A stretch of DNA of 64,000 nt from Natrinema sp. CBA1119 (GCF_002572525.1 NZ_PDBS01000001.1:3720001-3784000); one strand, 5' to 3'. Shown: positions 44,658 to 54,591, numbered from the stretch's first letter. A program made the numbers and translations. The notes: generated by a model not told the origin, from the letters alone.

Positions 44658-45995
44658 CTACTCCACGTACCGATACTTCCGCTCGCCCATGCGGCCCCAG
44701 CCGTCGAAGACGAACTCCTCGGTGGGCGTCGTGAACTCCTCGACGTCGACGTCCATCTCGTGATTGTGGGCGTCGTGGATCTCCTCGTAGTCATCCCACG
44801 ACATCTCGTAGCGATCCGCGAGCTGTTCGTCGACGTTCAGGGAGTCGATCTCTTCGGCCCACCCCTCTCGAATCGTCTCGGAGTGGATCTCCGCCTGTGC
44901 ACCGCTACCGTAGGAGCCGATGAGCATCTTTTCGCCGGTCATCTCCCGGCCCTGCTCGCGAGCGTGTTTGAGCGCACTCGCGCGGGCGACGTGGACGGAG
45001 CCCGTGTACCAGTTGCCGACCTCGCGGGCGATGGTCAGCGTCGGATCGATCGTCGTGTCGTACCACTCCGCGTAGCGGTCGGTGTCCTTCAGGAGATCCA
45101 TGTACTCCCGGAGCGCGTCGCGGTACTCCTCGTCGGAGTCGAACGCCTCGGGTCGGGGCTGCCGACCGATTTCCTCGGCCAGTTCGTCCTCGATTTCCGT
45201 GTTCCGAGTGATGTGGCGGAACGCGAGCAACGCCGCCTTCCGGACCATCCCCGGGAACGGCGTGTGGAACGGCGCGTAGACGAAATCCTCCTCGTGGACC
45301 TCGCCCGCGACGCTCTCGTAGTCCTCGAGGGCCTCGCGCATCCGCGCGAGGTAGACCTGCACGGAGCGTTTGCCGTCGACGGACGGGAACTGCTGGTTTG
45401 GCTTGAGGAAGTCCGTTTCGTCGGCCGAGCCGTAGCCTTGCTCGGCGGAGAGTTCGACGAGGTTCGGTTCCTCGCTGATGAGCATCGCGACGGCGCCGGC
45501 CCCCTGGGTCGCCTCGCCGTCGTCGCCGCGCGCGTAGAGCGCGGTGTCGGTCGCGATGACCAGCGCCGAGCGACCACGATTGCGGCCCGCGCGGATCCAG
45601 TTGTAGGCGTCGTCCAGACTCTGGGTCCCCGCGATACAGGCGAACTTCCGCTCGCCCTTGTTCGCGTGGTGGAAGTCGTCGTCGTACACCTGCTCGAGGC
45701 AGCCAGCGACGTACGTCGAAACCGGCTTCGAGTTGTCGAAGGCGCTCTCGGTCGCGACATCGATTCGACCGATATCGGCCGGCTCGAGTCCTTTCCGTTC
45801 CATCAGTCGGTGAGCGGCGTTCGCCCCCATCGTGACGATGTCCTCGTAGCTATCGGGGAACGAACTCGCGTTGAGCCCGAGCCCTTTCGTATACTTTTCC
45901 GGGTCTTCGCCCTTCTCCGGGGCGAACGTGCCGGGGAGGTCCAGTTTGAGGTTCCCGGTCCAGATCTCGACGGCGTCGATGCCGACTGCAGTCAT
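44658..45995 (-). CDS. mvaS: Hydroxymethylglutaryl-CoA synthase
   Basis: A 445-residue enzyme that condenses acetyl-CoA and acetoacetyl-CoA to HMG-CoA, the entry to mevalonate and archaeal isoprenoid lipids. The catalytic Cys is in ERKFACIAGTQSLDDAYNWI near residue 119, the Glu in RIDVATESAFD near residue 83, and the His in YAPFHTPFPGM near residue 252. Length is typical of haloarchaeal HMGCS, longer than the 350-residue archaeal form. The C-terminal tail EEFVFDGWGRMGERKYRYVE is conserved in relatives. Confidence 0.95.
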   Translation of the reverse strand: MTAVGIDAVEIWTGNLKLDLPGTFAPEKGEDPEKYTKGLGLNASSFPDSYEDIVTMGANAAHRLMERKGLEPADIGRIDVATESAFDNSKPVSTYVAGCLEQVYDDDFHHANKGERKFACIAGTQSLDDAYNWIRAGRNRGRSALVIATDTALYARGDDGEATQGAGAVAMLISEEPNLVELSAEQGYGSADETDFLKPNQQFPSVDGKRSVQVYLARMREALEDYESVAGEVHEEDFVYAPFHTPFPGMVRKAALLAFRHITRNTEIEDELAEEIGRQPRPEAFDSDEEYRDALREYMDLLKDTDRYAEWYDTTIDPTLTIAREVGNWYTGSVHVARASALKHAREQGREMTGEKMLIGSYGSGAQAEIHSETIREGWAEEIDSLNVDEQLADRYEMSWDDYEEIHDAHNHEMDVDVEEFTTPTEEFVFDGWGRMGERKYRYVE

Positions 45996-46110
45996 GTCTC
46001 GTCAATACAGGTGATGATACAAGGTATTGTCGTTCGGCATTTCGTCACCTGTCGAACTCCTACTCCACCGGCTCCCGCAGTCACATCGTAAGTAAACAAC
46101 TCGGTCGTGA

Positions 46111-48204
46111 CTAGCCCGGATTGTCGTCGTCCCACCGTTCGACAACGGCACCGTCCGAATCGAAGATTAGAAGCGTGATTTCGTACGCGTCGCCGCCGGT
46201 CCCGCCGCCGGGCTCGTGGACGAACTGGCCGTTTGCGTCCTGTTGCTCTGCGATTTCGGTCGCCCACGCGTTGTCGAGATTTCGGAACTCCGCCCAGACG
46301 GTTCCGAGATTTGACGAACTGTCGACGGTGTAGTCAACGGTGTACCTCGATTGACCGTTGTTTCCGTTGTCCGTAACGGATACCGACTGGAACTGCGGGC
46401 TCGTTGACGCAGCCAAATCGTCGTTGGCAGTCGGATTGGTTCCGTCGGCCGTATCACCGAACGACCGGCTGTCGACCAGCACTCCGTCGGTATCGTACAC
46501 GCGAAGTTCGATTCCGAACTCGTCGCCGATAGAGTTCCCAGAGAACTCGAGTCGACCGCGGGGGTCAGTCGCAGTTTCGGTCGTGATCACACCGGTGTCG
46601 CGGTTCTTGAAGCTGACCTCGACTCGGTCGAACTCGTCCCGGTTTCTGACATCGTAGGAGACAAAGTAATGCGCAGAGTTGTCGTTCGGTTGACTCCAGT
46701 CGTCGACGCGACTTCCATTCAGTCGCGGACTCGTCGGTGACGATAAGTCGTCATCTGCGTCCGGGTTCACGCCATCTGCCGTGTCCGTCTCGTTCCTCGT
46801 GTCGATTACGTCCCCATTGGTGTCGTACGCCGTTATCGTGATCGTATACGAGTCTCCGCCGGATCCACCCTCGCTGTACTCGACGGTCCCACGGGGGTCG
46901 GATCGATTCTCAACCGTCGTCGTCCCACTATCTATATTGTCGAACTCGATCTGGACGTGATCGAACGACTCCGCACTCACGTTGTACGAAACAGCGTACT
47001 GAGCGACGTTATTCGTCGTGTCGTCCGTGATCGACCACGCGATTCCGTCCGTTTCGGAACCGGGCCCTTCGTCCGGCTGCCTCACGTCAATGACAATCGT
47101 ATCACTGACACCACCGCTCGAAACGAATAGATCAATCGTGCCGTTCCCGTCGGCGATAACGTCTACGATACCGTCCTCGCTATATTCACTGAAGGTGTCG
47201 ACCGTCACGCCGTCGCTCGTCGTATAAGCGAAATCGAACGCAGCTGCTTGCGCGGTTGCCGTGGCCGAGAACGTTACTGTCGTTCCAGCCACGAAAAAAT
47301 AATCACAGCTCTCAGCGTCGTCACACCGCTCTACGTTCCCAGAGGGTTCATCGAATGAAACGTCGTAACTGCCACTCGTCCGGTAATCGTTGCCAGTACG
47401 TTCGGTACCAATAGTAAAATTTTTCGCTGAACTCCCCCCGTTCCCGACGCCGACTCGAGCGATATCGAGTTCGAACTTTTCCTCTAGGACGATCGATGCG
47501 GTACCGTTTCCGCTGCCTGCTTCGTCGTATCTAGCTCCCTCGGTCGACTCAAGTTCGACCTTCCATCGCTCTGGACTTTCGGTCGGTACCGTGATTCTGG
47601 AGCCGGCTTCGAGTGTCGTTGTTCGAACCGGATCGAGGGATTCGACGGGAATCGACACAGTTCCCGAACTCCGTTCCTGTAGACTGCCATCGAGAAGCGT
47701 AAGCGTGATCCGCTCACTCCCGATCAGTTGTTGGCTCCCGACTGAAACGTTCGCCCGCTCGAACTGATTGTACAGTAGCGAGTGTTCGAGTATAGTCCGG
47801 GGTGCGTTGCGGTACTCGTTGTAGTCGGGCTCGTACACGAGAAACCGAGTTTCGTACTCGTCCGTTTCGTTCCCCGAAACGATCGTTACGTTGGCTTCCG
47901 GTCGGATAGTTTCGATTGTCCCACTCGGATCAGGCGGATTCATCGAAAACGTTCGGGTCGGATACTGCGTCCCGAGTGTGATCGATGCAGATTGTGAGCT
48001 CCCCGTTGTGCCTGTGTTTCGAATCGCGTTCCGTAGCTCCTGCATCTCGTCGTGAACGTTTTGATTGTGCTCGTACTCGAGCGCACTGTTTTCCGCAGGG
48101 ACCGTGTTGACCTGATAAAGCACGAGCGCGGCGAAGATGATAGCGAGCAGCAGCACCGCCCCGATCTGGACGGTCACTGCACGCTCGTCTCTCCGCAATG
48201 ACAT
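46111..48204 (-). CDS. Large surface protein with pilin-like N-terminus and three repeats
   Basis: A 697-residue protein. Residues 1-30 (MSLRRDERAVTVQIGAVLLL and following hydrophobic run) resemble the class-III signal/hydrophobic segment of haloarchaeal pilin-like proteins. Residues about 35-380 are beta-rich with many NxS/T sites. The last 300 residues hold three related domains of about 100 residues, each with an aromatic-S-Y-x-V opening (YAVSYNVS, YFVSYDVR, YTVDYTVD), a D-x-R/N-G middle, and YDTNG/YDTDG/FDSDG near the end, consistent with Ig-like folds. The start at 48204 is chosen at the pilin-like leader. Probably an extracellular fibre or adhesin. Confidence 0.78.
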   Translation of the reverse strand: MSLRRDERAVTVQIGAVLLLAIIFAALVLYQVNTVPAENSALEYEHNQNVHDEMQELRNAIRNTGTTGSSQSASITLGTQYPTRTFSMNPPDPSGTIETIRPEANVTIVSGNETDEYETRFLVYEPDYNEYRNAPRTILEHSLLYNQFERANVSVGSQQLIGSERITLTLLDGSLQERSSGTVSIPVESLDPVRTTTLEAGSRITVPTESPERWKVELESTEGARYDEAGSGNGTASIVLEEKFELDIARVGVGNGGSSAKNFTIGTERTGNDYRTSGSYDVSFDEPSGNVERCDDAESCDYFFVAGTTVTFSATATAQAAAFDFAYTTSDGVTVDTFSEYSEDGIVDVIADGNGTIDLFVSSGGVSDTIVIDVRQPDEGPGSETDGIAWSITDDTTNNVAQYAVSYNVSAESFDHVQIEFDNIDSGTTTVENRSDPRGTVEYSEGGSGGDSYTITITAYDTNGDVIDTRNETDTADGVNPDADDDLSSPTSPRLNGSRVDDWSQPNDNSAHYFVSYDVRNRDEFDRVEVSFKNRDTGVITTETATDPRGRLEFSGNSIGDEFGIELRVYDTDGVLVDSRSFGDTADGTNPTANDDLAASTSPQFQSVSVTDNGNNGQSRYTVDYTVDSSSNLGTVWAEFRNLDNAWATEIAEQQDANGQFVHEPGGGTGGDAYEITLLIFDSDGAVVERWDDDNPG

Positions 48205-48303
48205 AGCCGAGGATAGTCGTGATAACGTAAACGTCTGGTGGCTACGGAACGGCGAACTCACCGCCCAAAACAAACGTATCGCCCGAGCGGCCGCGCGGAC
48301 TCG

Positions 48304-48882
48304 TTACTCGTCTTCTTCGACGACTTCCGGATCGCTCATCGCGCTCTGGAGGCTGTCGAGGCCGTTGATCCACTCCGTGACCAGTCCGTACTCGAGGTCC
48401 TCGGCGACGGTCATGTCGAGCTCGTTGCCGTCGATGATGAGCGTCCCCGCCTGGGCCGCGTAGCCGAGTGCGGCATCGAGATCCTCTTCGGCCTCGGCGT
48501 CGGCCGCGGCGCCGAGGTAGTCGCTGACGCTGCCCTCGTCGGCAGGTCCGTTGGCGACATACTCCTCGGCCGCGAAGAAGACACAGACCAGACTCGTCTG
48601 GACGCCGTCGACGAGGATCAGCTTCTCTTCGTCCTCGATATCGACCTCGCTGAGAACGATCTCGCGGACGTCCGCGATCTCTTCGAGCGCATCCTCCTGG
48701 TCGAGTTCGTCGTCGTCGTAGGCAGCGACGATTTTCGCGATAGCGATTGCCGTGTCATCCTGCAGATTGAGCAGGAGCCGCGCCGACGATTCGTCTTCCG
48801 GATCGATCTCTTCGTCGTTGATTCGACCGATCCAGTTCTGCCAGCGTTCCTCCGAGTAGAACTCGGTCGGGGGATTGCTCAT
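48304..48882 (-). CDS. DUF2150 family protein
   Basis: A 192-residue, very acidic, helical cytoplasmic protein beginning FYSEERWQNWIGRIND. The LQDDTAIAIAKIVAAYDD and EEDLDAALGYAAQAGTLI segments are recognised as DUF2150, a euryarchaeal family of unknown function. No membrane segment or catalytic motif. It ends 100 bp before the start of the triple-repeat protein on the same strand. Confidence 0.85.
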   Translation of the reverse strand: MSNPPTEFYSEERWQNWIGRINDEEIDPEDESSARLLLNLQDDTAIAIAKIVAAYDDDELDQEDALEEIADVREIVLSEVDIEDEEKLILVDGVQTSLVCVFFAAEEYVANGPADEGSVSDYLGAAADAEAEEDLDAALGYAAQAGTLIIDGNELDMTVAEDLEYGLVTEWINGLDSLQSAMSDPEVVEEDE

Positions 48883-49051
48883 ACAGACACCTACACCGGC
48901 CGCTTGAAATGCCTTTCTCTACACTAGCCGCCGTGAGTGACTGTTTAGTGAGACCGAACGAATACACAATACCCGACTACGACCGACCTAGTGGCCCAGA
49001 TACGGCGCTTCCTGCAGTTGGTTCCCCGAACAGTCGATCCGTAATCAGCAA

Positions 49052-49903
49052 TTACTCCGATCGCTCGAGCGTCGCTTCCGTGTCGATCCCGTAGACTCGC
49101 TTTGGCGTCTCGACGTGGGCGATCCGAACCGCGGTATCGTGACCGTTCTCGAGCAACCACCGAACCCGCCGTGGGACCGTCTTGGGTCCGAGCACCGCTC
49201 CCGGCCGATCCGGATCGTCGATGTAGTCGGTTTCCATCAGGAACGGCTCGCCGCGCTCGGCCGCGGTCTCGAGGCGATCTTTCTCGCTCATCACGCTCGG
49301 CGTCGGCCCCTCGAGGCGGCCGCCCGCGTAGTGTTTCACGACGCGGTGGGCCGGCATGCCGGCGGCTTCGGCCCACTCCGCGACAGTTGTCAGATCCTCG
49401 CTGGCCTCGGTGTGGAGCTGGACGGCACACTCGAGGTCGGCCCCGTGGTCAAACGCGCGGCGCATGACCGCGTTCGAGGCGGCCCAGACGTCGTCGTCGA
49501 CCTCGTAGTGTGGCCGGCCGGATTTCAGCGCCAGCGCGTCGCCCGACTCGACGTACTCGGCCGCGACATCGATTCCGGCCCGCATGAGGTCGCGGGCGTC
49601 CTCGGGCGCGAACCCGCGGTCGTCGACCAGCCGCGAAACGAGGCCGGGGTGGACGCCGAGGACGGGCCACGCTCGGCCCTCGAGTTCGCTCGAGGCTTCG
49701 TCGACGATTTCGACGGTGCGCTCGAAGACCTCGCGGAAGTCCTCGCCGGTCTCGGCCTCGCACCCGAGGTGCCAGGAGGGTTTGTTCACCACGAGCAGGT
49801 GGGTGCCGCCGACGCGGGCGAAGTCACGAACGGCGTCGATGCCTCGGTGACTGTCGGGATCGAGGTGGAGGTGGTCGTCCAGTACCGGCGTCTCGTCGAT
49901 CAT
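49052..49903 (-). CDS. TatD-related metal-dependent hydrolase
   Basis: A 283-residue TIM-barrel hydrolase. Metal-ligand positions are visible: LDDHLHLDPDSH at the N-terminus, VLGVHPG near residue 102, CAVQLHTEAS near residue 166, and VVKHYAG near residue 190; a final acidic LMETDYIDDPDRPG near residue 225 supplies the catalytic Asp. TatD-type enzymes act on DNA 3' ends; the archaeal branch is less studied, so the substrate is open. Monocistronic by spacing. Confidence 0.88.
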   Translation of the reverse strand: MIDETPVLDDHLHLDPDSHRGIDAVRDFARVGGTHLLVVNKPSWHLGCEAETGEDFREVFERTVEIVDEASSELEGRAWPVLGVHPGLVSRLVDDRGFAPEDARDLMRAGIDVAAEYVESGDALALKSGRPHYEVDDDVWAASNAVMRRAFDHGADLECAVQLHTEASEDLTTVAEWAEAAGMPAHRVVKHYAGGRLEGPTPSVMSEKDRLETAAERGEPFLMETDYIDDPDRPGAVLGPKTVPRRVRWLLENGHDTAVRIAHVETPKRVYGIDTEATLERSE

Positions 49904-50132
49904 ACCCGCTAGTGAGCGCTCCGCGCTCGAAAAGTCACTGATTTCCGAGTCATTTCGACGGACGGTGGACGCGCCTCGGTCGCCGGAAAGATGTCAACCC
50001 GGAGCGACAGTTCGATGATTATCCACCGTAGGAGAGGTATCGGACAATGAGCGCCGGTGAGCGCACCTGTCGGTAATAGTTATTATGGCGGATGTAATTA
50101 GTGCCGCAATGTATCAATATGCGTGATCACGT

Positions 50133-51704
50133 ATGAGTGACACTGGGGACGGGCCGGCCGGTGACGGACCGGCAGATCAGTTCACACAGCCGGATCAAGA
50201 GAGCGGGCCGAGAGTCGAGTTCTACGGCGGCCGCGGGATGAGCGCGTTCCCGATCGCGTTTTTCATCGTCTGGGCCATCGTCCAGACCGCGCTCTGGCGG
50301 ATCGGGGACACGGGCGGGCTCATCGTCGGGATCCTCGTCGGGCTCATCCTCGGCATGTTCTTCGTCCGGGGGAACTGGGAGTCCTACGCCAATACGATCT
50401 TCGAGGGGATGACCCAGCCCGTCGCGGTGACGGCGATCGTGGCGTGGATCTGGGCCGGCATGTTCGCCCAGCTGTTACAGGACGGCGGCTTCGTCGGCGG
50501 CCTCGTCTGGCTGGCCGACACCGCGGGCGTCGGCGCGGCGCTGTTCCCCGCGATCACGTTCGTCCTCGCCGCCGTCTTCACGACGGGGATCGGGACGGGC
50601 TACGGCGCGACCGTCGCCTTCGTCGGGCTGTTCTTCCCCGCCGGCGTCCTGCTCGGCGCGAACCCCGTCTTGCTGTTCGGCGCGATCCTCTCCGGTGCGA
50701 TCTTCGGCGACAACCTCGCGCCCGTCAGCGATACGACGATCGTCAGCGCCGTCACGCAGGACGCCGACATCGGCGGCGTCGTCGCCTCGAGATTCAAGTA
50801 CGTCATCATCGCCGCGATCGTCGCCTTCCTCGGCTACGTCGTCGCCGGCGGAGCGATGGACGGCCGCGATATCGGCGCCGAAGCCCAGGCGATCTTCCTT
50901 GAGGGAAGCGAAGCGATCGGCCTGATTCACGTCGTCTCGATGCTGGCCGTGATCGGCGCGGCGATCGCCGGCCGCCACATCGTCGAGGCCATCTCGTGGG
51001 GGATCGTCATCGCGGTCGCGTTCAACCTCATTTTCGGCCTCGAGGGCCTCGGCGGTATCGTCATGTTCAACGCGCCGCCGGACGCGCCATTGGCCGAACC
51101 GCTGTCCGGCCTGCCGATCCTCACGATCGTCGAGGATCCAGACGCGGTCGGCGTCGGCGGGAGCCTGATGAACGGCGTGGCTGGCTTCCTCGAGCTGTCG
51201 ATCCTGGTCTTGCTGATCATCGGCGCGGCCCAGATCATGATCCGCGGCGGCGCGTTCGAGGTGTTGCTCGAGTGGTCGCTCGAGAACCTCGCGACGAACG
51301 TCCGCAACGCCGAACTCACGATGGTCGGTTCCGCGGCGCTGATCAACGCGATCATCACCATCAACACCGCGGCCGAGGTGGCGATCGGTCCCTACATCTC
51401 GAAGATCGGGGAGCGATTCAATCTGAACGGCTACCGGCGAGCCAACATCCTGGACGGCCAGACCGCCGCCCTGGGCTACATCTTCCCGTGGTCGGGCGGC
51501 GTGCTCGCCGGCTACAGCGCGATGCAGAACCTCCCCGGCGAGTACGACTGGTTCGACCAGTCGATGGTCGTCACGCCGATCGACGTCGTCCCGTTCGTCT
51601 TCCAAGGCTGGTTGCTCGTCTCGGTGTTCGTTCTCGCGGCGCTGACCGGGTTCGGCCGCGAGTACGTCATCGATCGCGAGAGCGAGGAGGTGGCGCGCGT
51701 ATGA
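50133..51704 (+). CDS. nhaC: Na+/H+ antiporter, NhaC family
   Basis: A 523-residue secondary transporter that exchanges sodium for protons, with about 12 hydrophobic helices. The acidic N-terminus of 30 residues is followed by RGMSAFPIAFFIVWAIVQ. Conserved features are FTTGIGTGYGATVAFVGLFFPAG and IFGDNLAPVSDTTIVSA, the latter typical of NhaC. Sodium export is central to haloarchaeal energetics. An AT-rich stretch with taatagttattatgg near 50077 lies upstream. The stop overlaps the next gene by 4 bp. Confidence 0.9.
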   Translation: MSDTGDGPAGDGPADQFTQPDQESGPRVEFYGGRGMSAFPIAFFIVWAIVQTALWRIGDTGGLIVGILVGLILGMFFVRGNWESYANTIFEGMTQPVAVTAIVAWIWAGMFAQLLQDGGFVGGLVWLADTAGVGAALFPAITFVLAAVFTTGIGTGYGATVAFVGLFFPAGVLLGANPVLLFGAILSGAIFGDNLAPVSDTTIVSAVTQDADIGGVVASRFKYVIIAAIVAFLGYVVAGGAMDGRDIGAEAQAIFLEGSEAIGLIHVVSMLAVIGAAIAGRHIVEAISWGIVIAVAFNLIFGLEGLGGIVMFNAPPDAPLAEPLSGLPILTIVEDPDAVGVGGSLMNGVAGFLELSILVLLIIGAAQIMIRGGAFEVLLEWSLENLATNVRNAELTMVGSAALINAIITINTAAEVAIGPYISKIGERFNLNGYRRANILDGQTAALGYIFPWSGGVLAGYSAMQNLPGEYDWFDQSMVVTPIDVVPFVFQGWLLVSVFVLAALTGFGREYVIDRESEEVARV

Positions 51705-51973
51705 GCTTCTTCGAGAAGTACCTCAAAGGTTGGCAGTTCCGTGCGAACCGACCGACGCTCGAGACCGGATCCGAGATCGACGTCTTCGTCGCGGAGACGA
51801 ACGGGACCAGCGGCCGGGCGTACATCGGCGACACGGAACTGGTGATCGACGGGGCCGGTCCGGAGACGGTCGAGAAACAGGTGCGGGTGCGCGTGACCGA
51901 ATTCGACCAGACGACCGCCACGGGTCGCGGCGAACTCCTCGAAATCGTCGGTGAGAGTTCCTACAGCGGTTGA
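51701..51973 (+). CDS. Small conserved protein coupled to nhaC (TRAM/DUF7513-like)
   Basis: A 90-residue protein starting MSFFEKYLKGWQFRANRP. A single beta-barrel-like domain follows (DVFVAETNGTSGRAYIGDTE to QVRVRVTEFDQTTATGRGEL), with the look of a TRAM- or OB-like fold. A haloarchaeal family with this N-terminus is known to me as DUF7513, held at moderate certainty. The ATGA overlap with nhaC indicates translational coupling, so a link to the antiporter is plausible but unproven. Confidence 0.72.
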   Translation: MSFFEKYLKGWQFRANRPTLETGSEIDVFVAETNGTSGRAYIGDTELVIDGAGPETVEKQVRVRVTEFDQTTATGRGELLEIVGESSYSG

Positions 51974-51991
51974 TTTTCCTGTCCCTCGCCG

Positions 51992-52462
51992 TCACGGCTC
52001 GAGCGTGACCGCTTCGTCGGCCGCGTTCCGAAGCGCGTCGGAGCGGCCGTGCGTCCCGGGCGCGATCGCGATCGTCTCCACGCCGACGGTACCCGCGTAC
52101 TCGAGGACGGGTTTGAAGTCGGTATCTCTCGAGGCGATGGCGAATCGATCGATGGTGCCGTCGCCGGCGAGCGCGGTCGCGTCGACGGCGAGCTTGACGT
52201 CGACGTCGCCGCTGGTGACGATCACTTCGAAGCCGCGGGCTTCAGCGGCCTGAATGAGGCCGGGGGTCGCGTGCTCGTCGAGATAGAGTCGGATGACGCC
52301 GACGCGGCCGAGTTCGCGGGCCGCGTCGCGCAGATCGTCGAGATCGACATCGAACTCGTCGCGGAAGACGTTCGGCCCGTCGACGAACAGACCGACTGCC
52401 GGCTCGGCGGTGGTCCGTGAGTCCCCGAGTCGGGCGAGACGAGCGCGAACGCGGTCAAACAT
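51992..52462 (-). CDS. NYN domain protein (PIN-like nuclease fold)
   Basis: A 156-residue protein with the NYN/LabA-like fold: VGLFVDGPNVFRDEF carries the first acidic residue and Asn, VKLAVDATALA the second Asp, and FAIASRDTDFKPVLEYA the third acidic cluster. These are the metal-binding positions of PIN-like RNases. It matches the size and order of the archaeal TIGR00288-type family. A role in RNA processing is inferred. It converges with the small nhaC-coupled gene. Confidence 0.85.
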   Translation of the reverse strand: MFDRVRARLARLGDSRTTAEPAVGLFVDGPNVFRDEFDVDLDDLRDAARELGRVGVIRLYLDEHATPGLIQAAEARGFEVIVTSGDVDVKLAVDATALAGDGTIDRFAIASRDTDFKPVLEYAGTVGVETIAIAPGTHGRSDALRNAADEAVTLEP

Positions 52463-52812
52463 AACCCGTGCTTTCCGCGGCCGCGAGATAGATGTGACGA
52501 AACGCCGCGTGGGCCTGTCTGGTGAGTCCGTGGATGAACCAGCATCCTCAGGCTACTCTGAACGGAAACGAACGTCGCGCTATCGGGGCAACGGGAATTT
52601 CCACGCCCTCCCGGCCGAATTCTCTACACGGGTGCTTGCACCCGTCTGCTCATGAGCCGACTGCCCGTCTCCTCACGGGTCAGTTCGTTCACCGCGGCCC
52701 AGCGTGCGCTATTGCACGCAGTGTGACCAGTCCGAAGCGATCTGTTACTCGCCTCGATCGAGCAGTCGGCTACTGGCTGTAAAACGGGTGAAAGCCGCTT
52801 CCTATCGTTCGA
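52463..52812. other. Intergenic region with hairpins
   Basis: About 350 bp with no gene. Short perfect hairpins occur, such as acgggtgc-ttgcacccgt near 52633 and gtgcg-ctatt-gcac near 52705. This could be the decayed end of a small insertion sequence, but no transposase remains. Confidence 0.4.
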
Positions 52813-54294
52813 TTACTCGAAAACGAAGTAGTCCCGTTCCTCGCCCTGAACCGAGATCCACTTCGGCTCGGTGAGTTCCCGGACGATCCACTCGCCGTGG
52901 TACCGGCCGAGGCCCGATTGCTTGACCCCGCCGAAGGGGGCGTTGTGGTCCTCGTTGATCGGCTGATCGTTAATGTGGACCATCCCCGCCTCGATTCGAT
53001 CGGCGAGGTCGCGGGCGCGATCCACGTCCTCGCAGAAGACCGAGGCCGAGAGGCCGTACTCGGTGTCATTGGCCAGTTCGATTGTCTCCTCGTCGTCCGA
53101 GAACGGAATCACGGGCGCGACGGGACCGAAGTGCTCGTTGCACGCCGTCGGCATGTCGTTCGTACAGTCCGAGAGGACGGTCGGCTCGACGAACAGGCCG
53201 TCGGCCTCGCCGCCCGTCTCGAGGGTGGCACCCGCCTCGAGCGTCCCGTCGATGAACTCGACCAGCTCGTCGCGCTGGGTCTCGTTCTGGACCGGGCCGA
53301 ACGTCACGTCCTCGCTCTCGGAGGGGTCGCCGATCACGAGCGACTCCGCGTGGTCGACGAGCAGGTCGACGTACTCGTCGTACAGCGATTCGTGGACGAG
53401 ATGGCGGTTGATCGAGATGCAGACCTGGCCCTGATGGAAGAAGGAACCGAACGCGCCGGCGCGCGCGGCCCGCTCGAGGTCGGCCTCGTCGGTGACGACG
53501 AAGGGCGCGTTGCCGCCAAGCTCGAGGGCGGGCAGCGCGAGGCTCTCGCCGGCGTTTTCGGCGACGCCCTTGCCGACGGCCGTCGAGCCGGTAAAGGAGA
53601 TGACGCGCGGCGTCGGGTGGCCGGTCATCCGATCGCCGATCGCCGAGCCGCGGCCGGTGACGACGTTGACGACGCCGTCGGGGACGCCGGCCGCCTCGCA
53701 GAGCTTCGCGATGAGCAGCCCGCCGGTGATCGGGGTGTCCGTCGCCGGCTTCAGAACGACGGTGTTCCCCAGCGCGATCGCGGGTGCGAGGGCCCGAAGC
53801 GAGAGGTGCAGCGGGAAGTTCCACGGCGAGATGATACCGACCACGCCGACCGGTTCGTGGACGATGTGATTGTCCTTGTCCTCGATCGACGAGGACGGCC
53901 GAACCTCCTCCGCCGGCGGCTCGAGCTCCAGCGCCATCTCCACGTCGCCGGTCGCGGTCGCGAACTCGCCCATCGCTCGGTAGCCCGGGGTGCCGGCCTC
54001 CGTCGCGAGCAGGCCGGCGATCTCCTCGAAGCGCGCGTTGAGTTCGTCCAGCAGGTTCTGAACGATCTCGTTGCGCTCCTCCCGAGGGGTCGCCGCCCAG
54101 TCGGACTGGGCGGCCTCGGCGGCCTCGTAGGCGGCGTCGACGTCGTCTTCGGTTCCCGCTGGTACCTCCGTAAACACTTCCTGTTTCGCCGGATTCTCCA
54201 CGGGAATCGTCTCGCCGCCGGTGGCGTCACGCCACTCGCCGTCGATGTACAGTCGGTTCCAGTCGGCCCGTGGCTCGAGTTTCGGAGAACTCAT
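52813..54294 (-). CDS. NAD(P)-dependent aldehyde dehydrogenase
   Basis: A 493-residue enzyme oxidising an aldehyde to a carboxylate. The general-base Glu lies in LALPALELGGNAPFVV near residue 261, and the catalytic Cys in FHQGQVCISINRHLVH near residue 295. Cofactor-binding motifs are ISPWNFPLHLSLRALAPA and SFTGSTAVGKGVAENAG. The sequence resembles the benzaldehyde/vanillin dehydrogenase-like branch common in haloarchaea, so the substrate is not fixed. Its TATA-like tatatgcc (minus strand) lies about 25 nt upstream near 54320. Monocistronic. Confidence 0.92.
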   Translation of the reverse strand: MSSPKLEPRADWNRLYIDGEWRDATGGETIPVENPAKQEVFTEVPAGTEDDVDAAYEAAEAAQSDWAATPREERNEIVQNLLDELNARFEEIAGLLATEAGTPGYRAMGEFATATGDVEMALELEPPAEEVRPSSSIEDKDNHIVHEPVGVVGIISPWNFPLHLSLRALAPAIALGNTVVLKPATDTPITGGLLIAKLCEAAGVPDGVVNVVTGRGSAIGDRMTGHPTPRVISFTGSTAVGKGVAENAGESLALPALELGGNAPFVVTDEADLERAARAGAFGSFFHQGQVCISINRHLVHESLYDEYVDLLVDHAESLVIGDPSESEDVTFGPVQNETQRDELVEFIDGTLEAGATLETGGEADGLFVEPTVLSDCTNDMPTACNEHFGPVAPVIPFSDDEETIELANDTEYGLSASVFCEDVDRARDLADRIEAGMVHINDQPINEDHNAPFGGVKQSGLGRYHGEWIVRELTEPKWISVQGEERDYFVFE

Positions 54295-54591
54295 ACGGCG
54301 GCGTTTACGTTAGTTTTAGGCATATACCTTCGGCAACCGGAGACGATAGTCCGCGCCGTTGTAACGGCAAACGGTTACGGAAACGAGGTGGATATCGGTC
54401 TCGACGAGCGACGGTTCGCGTTCCCGGATCGGCCGTTTGATACCGAGAGATGACGCTGAAACGATTTTCGTGAAGGTCAGGCGGCCGACATGCGTCAACT
54501 GTGCAGTAACTGTCAGTGGCTACGATACCGGGATGGCCAGTGGGTCCGACCGACGAAAAGACATTACTACTCCGCGGCAGATATCTCGAGT

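Noticed and set aside
52600-52730. End of an IS200/IS605 (TnpB) element
   Set aside because: Hairpins such as acgggtgc-ttgcacccgt suggested it, but no transposase or TnpB fragment is adjacent and the ends cannot be defined.
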